Assembly: GCA_037039685.1 (NCBI GenBank)
Contig: JAWNGF010000002.1
Location: forward strand, 868,001-932,000
Origin: Ceratobasidium sp. AG-K
Lineage: Eukaryota > Basidiomycota > Agaricomycetes > Cantharellales > Ceratobasidiaceae
Reading direction: 5' to 3'
Length of the DNA: 64,000 bases
Positions 55,441 through 64,000 of the stretch are shown in pieces. Both the position numbers and the translations under genes were made by a program. The number at the start of each line of letters is the position of its first letter. Position 1 is the stretch's first letter. The notes beneath the pieces are model-generated. The model was not told the origin of the DNA and did no database searches. It saw nothing but the letters and a program-made list of their open reading frames with translations.

Positions 55441-57149
55441 CTACGTATTGGCCCGTCCTTCCAAAATATCGGTCGTCCATTTGATAGTCTGCGCAGTGGT
55501 CCAATAATTTCGATAGCTGGGGAAAGGAAACTCAATAAGATCGAACATCCTCCCAGCATACTTCCTCACTCACCCAAGTGATTTTCGGAGTCGGCTATCG
55601 TCAACAACAGCATCCAAAAGCGACATGTCCCACATCATGGGCTGCATATACGAGAGCTTGCTATCTATGGCCCATTGAGGAAGGTGGGGCACCGGACGGC
55701 CAGTGATTTTGGATAGTGCCCCGAGAGCCAAGTAACGCGCAAAGAAGTATACCTCAAGTATATGCGAAAGGATATACAATGGCAATACTAGTTCATTGAA
55801 TCTTTATTCCCTAGCTTGGCGTGGCGCGTTTTAAATAACTTACCTGGGACGGTTTCGAAGCGTACACCGGTCTGGCTGTAGAACTATTTGCGCAAGGGGT
55901 GATATTAGCGACAGGGGCTGTGTTACCTCGGGCGAGAACGCACCGAAAACATGTACCGAAATTCTCCCAAGGTATAGGTGGTTGGCTGCCCGGTGATAGC
56001 GAATGCTTGACCTGCGAGTCCATCAGGTCTATTGGCGAGCGCATCTGACAACTGGAGCTGGGCCCGTGCGAGGTCCCATGGATTGATGGCATTTGATGCA
56101 AACCTGAGTCAGATATAATGAATATGTGGCGGTTAGAATGACAGGCGTGGTAGACTTACCCGTCACCCCAAGTAGGATGTGGACCAGGCTTGTCAAAGTA
56201 CTTATAGTGTGTTCAGATGAGTACCCGTAGACTTTATGCTAACAACATACTCACGAAGGAGAAAAAGATCGACTGCGGACCAGCGATAGCCCTTTAGTGT
56301 AACAAGTCAACATGTCAGATTATGATATAATCACGTCAGGTGAGCTGCTTACATTCCAGGCCGGAGGACCCCCGTTCGGATGCCTTTAATCCCATCTGCG
56401 GCACGCACGATCCTATCTGCCTCTAGCTTGGTGGTGCAATAATGGTTCCAAGTAGCTAAGGCATCGTCGGGTATGTCATCTCTCAAAACGTGTAAATCCC
56501 GAGACCCCCACAAGCCGAGCCTCAGAAACTTGGCAGCGGGCACGAATAGGCCCGCACTCGAGGTGTACACAAAAGCGCGAACAGAACCTAGCTCTTGCGA
56601 TGCCCTGAGTAGATTTTGGGTACCATCGACATTAACTCGATAACTGAGGTCCTTCAGGTATGCCAAACGCTCGGCGTTCCGAATGACTGCGACCGTATGA
56701 AACACGACATTTGCCGTACGTCCCGTGTTGCCAAATGGTTTGGAAATAGCCTTCTGGACGGATTCATAGTCCGTTATATCCGTTTTGACGAATTCGGCAC
56801 GAGAGACGTGATCGGGTGTATTGGGGTCCCGGTAGAATCTAGTATTAGGTGTAACGATATCAACGATGCGAACTAAGGTTTCGCCACGTGCTAGCAGTGC
56901 CCGAACGATGTACTGCCCCACAAGACCCGCGCCTCCAACAACAATGTATGCCTCCCCGGTAGCCCCCCCATCGGCCTTGATGACGTTGGCTATCTCCTCG
57001 GCCGTGGGAACCACGACCTTTGCAAGCTCTTCGTCGGATAGGGGTTTGCCAGCATAGGCACGGGCAGCAGGATGGGGTGTGGATAGCCGTTTATGAAGGG
57101 CATATGCGTATGCAGAAAGAGCGATTCCTGAGAGAATCCAGAAAGACAT
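55441..57149 (-). CDS. 3-beta-HSD/ERG26-like NAD(P)-dependent sterol dehydrogenase
   Basis: The start MSFWILSGIALSAYAYALHK is a membrane anchor. The Rossmann nucleotide-binding loop is AYIVVGGAGLVGQYIVRALL, followed by VRIVDIVTPN and KTDITDYESVQKAI. The typical VVFHTVAV and VNVDGTQNLLRAS segments come next, then FVYTSSAGLF and the catalytic Y-x-x-x-K in WNHYCTTKLEADRIVRAA and GIRTGVLRPGM. Later small exons give AIAGPQSIFF, NPWDLARAQLQLSDALANRP and AGQAFAITG, and the C-terminus carries another hydrophobic stretch before YRNYWTTAQTIKWTTDILEG. The stop is at 55443-55441. The family includes ERG26, which oxidises and decarboxylates C4-carboxysterols in ergosterol synthesis at the ER; whether this is ERG26 itself or a paralogue is not decided by sequence reading. 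Confidence 0.85.
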
Positions 57150-58447
57150 GTCGTGATCGTTGAATAGTCCTCCGTGGACGTCGAGTTTACGAAGGCTCGA
57201 AGTACGGGCGCCTGTTTATGGGGGCACCTCGGCCAGTCCCTGGATTTTGATACGCAGGTAAACTGCCATATTGGGCAATGAACCATAGAGTAGCATGTCT
57301 ACCAATGCGGAATAGTACCCCGCTGCCTGGGAGTAAGACCTAAGATACAAGTGGGCAACGTGGGGGTGGTGATGAGGATACGAGCTGGTGGCAATTAGGT
57401 TGCGCTAGTGGATGAAATCGGTAGCTATCCTCGAACCTTGCCGCGCGCGTTCATCTTCAGCCTGGGTTGACGTATGATTCTCGCGAGAATGAGGAAGAGT
57501 TTACAGGTCAGTCGTTTGAGAACAGGACTCCTCTGAATATCGCGATTCATCCACCAGGTCTATCTAGGGAGCTCGCCACCGCCAGCACTGCAGTCGGTTG
57601 CGCTTCATTACCCTTCCCTGATCGCAAAGATATCGGTACCAGGCTAGTCGATGGCTCTCGGCCTCGGGTGTCCGTTTTCACAGTTGGTCGTGATCACTGT
57701 ACCAGTACGCTCGCTGGTGCTCGTGTATCCATAGGCTAATATGACGTCATATGGGCTCGGCGCACCTCCCGGGTAAAAAAAGAAAAAAGCTGCGGCATTA
57801 GGGTTGTCATGTCCTTGACACGTAGAAGCGCGCGTAAAACGGACTTCCCGAGGCTAAACTCGAACCTCCGCCGGAACCGCGAGCGCGAGTCGAGTGTTCG
57901 GAGCCCGGAGTCAAAGTGCGAGCCTCGGCGCACACTTTCCCTGAGCCACGGCCACGTGACACCATTTCATCAGCCACATCCTCCGCACGTCAAAGCGCCG
58001 ATCATCTCTGATTCTGCAGCGGCTGTACGTACACGCACAAATCCAACCATGCTCCTGAGCTCGTAATGCGCGGTTATCGAGGTGGTTAGATACGGCAGCC
58101 TGTTTCCTGTCCCCCCTAGGCTGTTACTTACCGGAAGAACCAATTGAACTAGTGGTTTTGGCAATGGTTTTCATCATGTTACAGGATGGGGCTGCCGGGT
58201 GAACCGCGACGCGCGCTGAGGATAACAGCCGCAAGGAAGCAAGCGTGTGTCAGGTAACTTACTGTGCTTGTCATCATCCGGCGCAGGATCCAGCCTAGGT
58301 CCAACCAGACTATAAATCCAGACATCGGGTGGCCTTGATCGATAAGTTCTTTCAACCCCCTCACAGAATCCCCTATTTCCCTACTCGTAATATTCTACCC
58401 CTAATAGACATATTCTGCTTTCAACAACAACCACAGACAACACAAGC
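57150..58447. other. 1.3-kb divergent intergenic region
   Basis: It lies between the starts of the ERG26-like gene (minus) and the ABC transporter gene (plus). A plus-strand frame at 57467-57739 (90 aa) has no recognised family. CACGTG at 57953-57958 and a TATA box at 58311-58317. The long regulatory interval is compatible with a regulated drug-efflux gene, which is inference. Confidence 0.5.
58311..58317 (+). promoter_or_regulatory. TATA box of the PDR-type ABC gene
   Basis: TATAAAT, 131 bases before ATG 58448, followed by a pyrimidine-rich stretch (CTTTCAACCCCCTC). Confidence 0.5.
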
Positions 58448-61400
58448 ATGGAGAAAGGCGGCCCCGCCGAACCCACCCGTACCGACTCTGTTCGTGCCGA
58501 CTATTTCGACAACGAAGGATGTGCTGCTCTTGATCGGACTCTCTCGCGCATCAGTCAGTCTGGTGCTCAACAGGTAGATGACACCAACTCTTCTGCCTTG
58601 GGCACATTGGTCGAGGACCGAGTCGAGGAGGAGAAGTTTGACTTTGCGGATCGGCTCCGAACGGCGCTGGACCGAATGGACGAAGAGGGAATCAAGAAGC
58701 GCGAGCTTGGCGTTGGCTTTGTGGTATGTTTTTGCGTGGCTCATTACTTCGATTACTGACCCTATCACAGGACCTTACTGTTCGTGGATTAGGTGCCGCG
58801 GCCAAGTACCAGGACACGGTTTTCTCTATGCTCTCACCGAATAATCTGCTCCAGAAGGTTAATGAGCTGAGGCACCCTCCTGTCAAGGACATCCTGACCG
58901 GCTTTACCGGAGTGGTTAGGAGTGGAGAGATGCTTCGTACGCATATACGATTCTCAGGGTGAACTTCGCTAACTCCGATCCTAGTCGTCCTCGGGTCTCC
59001 CGGCAGCGGCTGCTCAACGTTCCTCAAAGTAGTTGCAAATCAGCGACAGGGCTACCACGAGGTGGCGGGAGAAGTGTCGTATGATGGAATGGGCCCTGAT
59101 CATCTCGCGAAGCACTATCGAGGAGGTATGTGACCGTCTGAAATGCAACACCGCTTGCGTATTGAACCTGCCTGACAGACGTCGGGTACTCGCCCGAGGA
59201 TGACACGCATTTCCCCACTCTTTCGGTGAAGGATACGCTTATGGTCGCTGCGAAAATGCGTGCGCCCCAGCGCCGAGTTGGTGGTATTACGCGTCCGGAG
59301 TTCATTGAAGGTATGTAGTATCCATCTTCAGGTTCAAGCCAGGCTAATGAGCATGTATAAAAGGCGTTGTAACGACTTTGGCGACTGTCTTTGGTCTTCG
59401 ACATACATTCGGCACCCCGGTGGGCGATGAGTCTATCCGCGGCGTCTCTGGCGGAGAGAAGAAGCGCGTCAGTATTGCCGAGATGATGGCCACGCGAGTG
59501 CGCATTGGCTGCTGGGACAAGTGAGTTCTCTGCCCGTTCAACTGTCCCTGGTACTTAGACAAGTATCAGCTCTACTCGCGGCCTCGACTCTAGCACTGCA
59601 TTGGAGTTCGTTCGTGCTCTGCGCATTGCTACCGACATCGGACGAGCCACCACCGTCGTTACCATTTACCAAGCTTCCGAACAGCTCTACAAGTGCTTCG
59701 ACAAGGTCTGCATCATTTATGCCGGCAAACAGGTGTACTTTGGCTCGGCCGAGGATGCACGACAGTACTTTGTCGACATGGGATGGGAGCCCGCCCCCCG
59801 CCAGACCACCGCCGACTTCTTGGTCGCTGTTACCGACCCGCAGGCCCGCACCCCGCGAGCCGGATGGGAAAACCGCGTCCCTCGCACGGCTGAAGAATTC
59901 GTCGCCTACTGGAACAAGAGTCCAGAAGGACAGGCGAACCATGCTGATGCCCAGGCGTACATCCAAGCTCCCGAGGACGGTCTTTCCGGCAAGGGTCAGC
60001 ACTACAAGGAGTCTGCGCATGCTGAGCGTGCCACCACCGCAAACCGCAAGAGCGCGTACACCGTATCAGTCGGGATGCAAGTTCGTGGTATCATGCTTCG
60101 CCGAATCCAAATTCTCCGCGGTCAGATGGCGGCTCAGGTGGTCACGAATCTCGTCTTCATTATCCAGGCCGTGATCATGGGCAGTGTGTTCTTGAATATG
60201 CCTGCCGCGACTTCTGCATACTTCTCCCGTGGTGGTGTGCTATTCTTTTCGGTTCTGTTTGGTGCTCTCAGTGCAATGGTAAGCATCTCGTTCGAGCATC
60301 TGAAAGTGTGCGGCGAATTAATGGTTCCCGTTAGGCCGAGATTGCTGCTCTCTATTCTCAACGTCCGATCGTAGCACGACACCAAAAGGCTGCTATGTGT
60401 GAGTACCTCCGCTCCTAAAAGGAGTCACTCAACCAACAATACTTTATCTATACAGATCATCCGTTTGTTGAGGCCCTTGCGTTGACTGTTGTCGATATCC
60501 CCATTACCTTTGTAACTCAAGTTCTATTCTCCATTGTTTTGTACTGGATGACCGGTGAGTTGTGGTTTTGTCATGTCTGCCTGGCTGCATTGCTCAAGTA
60601 ACATAAACAGGTCTTCAGAAGGAGGCGTCGAAATTCTTCATCTTTGTGCTTGTTGGCTTTTTCATGACACTCACCATGAAGGCTTTCTTCCGGGCGCTTG
60701 CGGCCAGCTTTGGTAAAGAGTCGACAGCTCAGGCTGTATCCGGCGTTGGCACCCTGGTTCTTGTCCTCTACACTGGCTATACCATCCCGAGGCCTTCCAT
60801 GTATGTCGACCTCCGTGTATGCGTGCATATGATACTCACAGACACTTTCTAATAGGATCGGCGCTCTTAAATGGCTCACCTGGATAAACCCTATTCGCTA
60901 TGGCTTCGAATCTATTCTCGTCAACGAGTTCCATGGTCTTGAAGGCGAATGCTCACGTTTCGTTCCCTCTGGTCTTGGGTACGAGAATGTCGGAATCGAA
61001 AACCAAGTGTGCACCACCGTGGGCTCTGTTCCTGGACAGATGTTTGTCGATGGCGACGCATTTGTCAAGGCTTCGTATGATTACTCGTATGGTAACTTGT
61101 GGAGGAACTTGTGAGTTGCCCGGTCTTATCTATTGGTATTACTGATACTAATCTAAACTGTCTCTTAGCGGAATTGTCGTCGCGTTCTGGATTGCGTTCG
61201 TCGCCTGGTTCCTTTTTGCCACTGAGCGCGCTGGACATACCTCTGGTGGTGCTACGCAACTCGTCTTCAAGCAAAACGCCAATATCCCATCGTTGACGAG
61301 CGCAAGAGCGGAAACGACAATGAGCAAGGCTCGGTCTCTCCTGATGTCATTGCTGAGAAGAAACACAACAAATCCGCGGCCGCACAAGGCAAGGTTCCAA

Positions 61401-64000
61401 CATCCAACTCGGTATTCTCCTGGCATCATCTGAACTATGATATCGACCTCGCTGGCGGCAAGACGAGACGTCTACTCGATAACATTTCCGGATTCGTTGC
61501 ACCTGGCAAGATGACTGCCCTCATGGGAGAAAGCGGTGCTGGAAAGGTATGATTTAGTTGTCGTGCGCAAGGCCATGGGCTCACATGAATTCTTGTGAAG
61601 ACGACTCTTTTGAATGCCCTCGCCGAGCGAGTTTCTATGGGTGTGATTACTGGCGATCGTTTAGTGAATGGCAACCCGCTGCCCAAGGACTTTGCTGCTC
61701 AGACCGGATATGTACAGCAGATGGATATTCACTTGGACAGCACCAGTAGGTCTAGCTGTGGCTGGGGTGAGATAAGCGACTAACCATATTACTCCTTCAG
61801 CCGTCAGGGAAGCGTTGATGTTTTCTGCGGAGCTGAGGCAACCGGCGAGCGTATCAGCTGAAGAAAAGCGAGCTTAGTGAGCCGGTTTTCCTAACTTTCA
61901 AGGTGCAATGACTCATTAAACCTTCAGTGTCGAGGAGGTTATCAAGATGTGCGAGATGGAGGCATACGCGGACGCCATTGTCGGCACTGTTGGCGAGGGT
62001 CTCAACGTCGAGCAACGCAAGCGATTGACGATTGGTGTGGAGTTGGCCGCCAAGCCCCAGCTCCTGCTCTTCCTCGACGAGGTCGGTTTTATAGCTATCT
62101 TGTGTGCTTTAGTGACTGACTGTTACTTATAGCCGACTTCCGGACTTGACTCTCAATCGGCCTGGGCTATCATTGAGTTCTTGCGTTCTTTGGCCGAACA
62201 GGGACAAGCTATTCTGTGCACGTGAGTTGGTTGCCAGGTTTGATACACGAAACAACGCTGACGACGCATATATGCGCTCTGATAGTATCCACCAACCTTC
62301 CTCGGAGCTGTTCCAGTCGTTCGACCGCCTTCTCCTTCTCCGTAAGGGTGGTCAAACCTGCTACTTTGGCGATTTGGGCGAGAACTCCAGCACTCTGATT
62401 TGTAAGTGGATACCAAATATCCTCGTAGTTGATTACCTGACCATATGTGCTCGTAGCATACTTTGAACGCAACGGTGCCCGTACGTGTCAGTCTGACGAG
62501 AACCCTGCCGAATATATGCTTGATGTCATCGGGTATGTTGTAACGGAACGGGCACAGAACTCTATTGACCCATTTGACCAGAGCTGGCGCAACTGCAACG
62601 AGCAGCATTGACTGGCACGCCACCTGGAAAAACGCTCCCGAATCTTCCGCACTTGAACAAGAACTCGTCAGGATTCACGAAGAAGGACGTAGCAAGGCCA
62701 CAACTACCACCAAGATCAATTCAGAGTTTGCAACGAGTCTTGGAAACCAGCTCTCAGCACTGACACGCCGTGCCTTCCGTGTGAGTATATTCATACTGCG
62801 CCCTAAAATGGAAACTGAATTAGCATGCAGCATTACGCACGCAACCCGGTGTACATTATGAGCAAAATCGTGCTAAACGTCGCTTCTGGGCTCTTCATCG
62901 GCTTCACATTCTACAAGGCCGACAATTCGATTCAAGGATCTCAGAACAAATTGTTCGCTGTCTTTATGTGTAGGTTTCTGCTTTCCCATCTAGATCTCTT
63001 GCTAATGGGTTCTATTCGTAGCAATCATTCCAGCGTCCTCACTCAGCAACCAGCTGCAGGTTCAGTTCTTCAACTTCAGGAACATATATGAGTATCGCGA
63101 GAAACAGAGCAAGATGTACTCCTGGTTGCCTATGGTCACTTCCGCTGTGGTAGGCCCGTTCCCGTGTGCATCCCCGGCATTTTATTGATAATCTGGTTAG
63201 CTCGTTGAGCTCCCGTACAACATCTTTGCCTCATCTTTGTACTACATGTGCTGGTACTGGACTGTTGGCTACTCGAGCGCCGCTTATCGTGCTGGGTACA
63301 TGGTACGCATGCTTCTCTCAGACTTCCTCACCTTGGCGAGCTGACAAGAACCTAGTTCCTGATGTTGTGTGTCGCCTTCCCGATGTACTACACTACGTTC
63401 TCGCAAGCTGTCGCTGCCATGTCGCCAAACGCCACCATTAGCAGCCTTTTGTTTAGCTTCTTCTTCTCGTTCACTATGAACTTGTAAGTCTTTTCGCTCG
63501 CGTTCTCGGATTGCTTCCTGACTATATTGAATCAGCAACGGCGTAATGCAGCCCTACTCCCAGCTTATCTCGTTCTGGAAATGGATGTGTGAGTACCATT
63601 GCCGTGGTCAGATGCGAATCACGCTCATGGAGACTTCAGATCATCTGTCGCCCCTCACATATCTGATTGAAGGCCTACTCGTCACCGGTATTGCAAACAT
63701 GGATCTCCAGTAAGTGGTCGCATCCATTCTCCTCGGCTGTGAAGCCAACCTCTGGTTTTAGATGCTCTCCCACCGAGGTCCAGACTATTGCTCCACCATC
63801 TGGTCAGACCTGTGCTTCGTACATGAACCAGTATATCTCTACAGCCGGTGGATATTTGCTCAACCCCGATGCGTCCTCGAGCTGCCAGTTCTGCCCGCAG
63901 AACACGACCAACACTTACCTGTGAGTATTAGTTCAGTCAATGTTCCGAACATGGCTGCTGATGCTAAATGCTCCAGCGCATCACTCAACATGTCGTACGA
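58448..64000 (+). CDS. PDR-type ABC transporter (ABCG full-size), 3' end outside window
   Basis: Order NBD1-TMD1-NBD2-TMD2. NBD1 has the degenerate Walker [16 protein letters not shown] (Lys replaced by Cys), signature [13 protein letters not shown] and Walker [15 protein letters not shown], all typical of fungal PDR proteins. TMD1 includes [32 protein letters not shown] and [23 protein letters not shown]2 has canonical Walker [18 protein letters not shown], signature-region [19 protein letters not shown] and [23 protein letters not shown]2 begins [20 protein letters not shown]; the last exon reached encodes a Cys-containing extracellular loop ([25 protein letters not shown]) before the final helix. 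Plasma-membrane drug or lipid efflux is the family role. Between the halves, KQNAN at 61271-61283 and [19 protein letters not shown] are in different frames; one missing A explains it. Confidence 0.92.

Noticed and set aside
2484..57958. Repeated CACGTG palindromes (2484, 23725, 26541, 40250, 49849, 52465, 55262, 57953), several close to start codons
   Set aside because: A 6-bp palindrome is expected roughly 15 times in 64 kb by chance, so the number seen is not enriched. Only the position near some starts is suggestive, which is too weak to call a regulon.
1..64000. CRISPR arrays, integrons or prokaryotic phage modules
   Set aside because: The DNA is eukaryotic with spliceosomal introns throughout; no regular direct-repeat/spacer structure was seen apart from coding WD40 units.

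Overview
This is a window of a fungal nuclear genome. Nearly every gene is split by short introns (mostly 48-57 nt, GT-AG with a few GC-AG). The gene set (NACHT-WD40 receptors, tandem haem-thiolate peroxygenases, a fungal-type PDR transporter, shelterin RAP1, cytochrome c haem lyase) points to an agaricomycete. The receptors and the many BAH/F-box/SMI1-type genes resemble those of Rhizoctonia/Ceratobasidiaceae; that placement is recognition by eye, not a search result. I see no rRNA, tRNA, CRISPR or prokaryotic operon.

Layout. 0-9 kb: the 3' end of an unidentified gene, a BAH/zinc-finger gene, exosome subunit RRP41, a SARAF-like calcium-entry regulator (minus) and an MFS transporter. 9-23 kb, accessory region: a 693-bp element with 32-bp terminal inverted repeats and a TA duplication, then two large NACHT-WD40 (NLR-type) genes transcribed away from each other, with a doubtful C2H2 zinc-finger gene between them. 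One receptor has 14 strikingly uniform WD40 blades, the other 14 diverged blades. 23-33 kb: a PNS1/CTL choline-transporter-like gene and two tandem peroxygenase/chloroperoxidase-type genes, the second disrupted. 33-44 kb, compact housekeeping block: SF3B2, D-serine dehydratase, the ribosome-quality-control ligase HEL2/ZNF598, an F-box relic, a SMI1/KNR4-domain gene and Rab geranylgeranyltransferase alpha. 44-50 kb: two tandem MFS paralogues. 50-57 kb: RAP1, cytochrome c haem lyase, a GPI-anchored thaumatin-like protein and a 3-beta-HSD/ERG26-like dehydrogenase. 58-64 kb: a full-size PDR-type ABC transporter running off the right edge.

How the genes fit together. Most are ordinary single-function fungal genes. 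The themes are non-self recognition and cell death (NLR pair), secreted or surface redox and wall proteins (peroxygenases, thaumatin-like), and efflux (three MFS, one ABC).

A technical theme runs through the window. At least six otherwise well-conserved genes carry an apparent single-base deletion, most next to a short homopolymer, exactly where conserved protein continues in the next frame. This looks more like uncorrected sequencing indels than wholesale pseudogenisation, and gene models built directly on this sequence will be wrong there.
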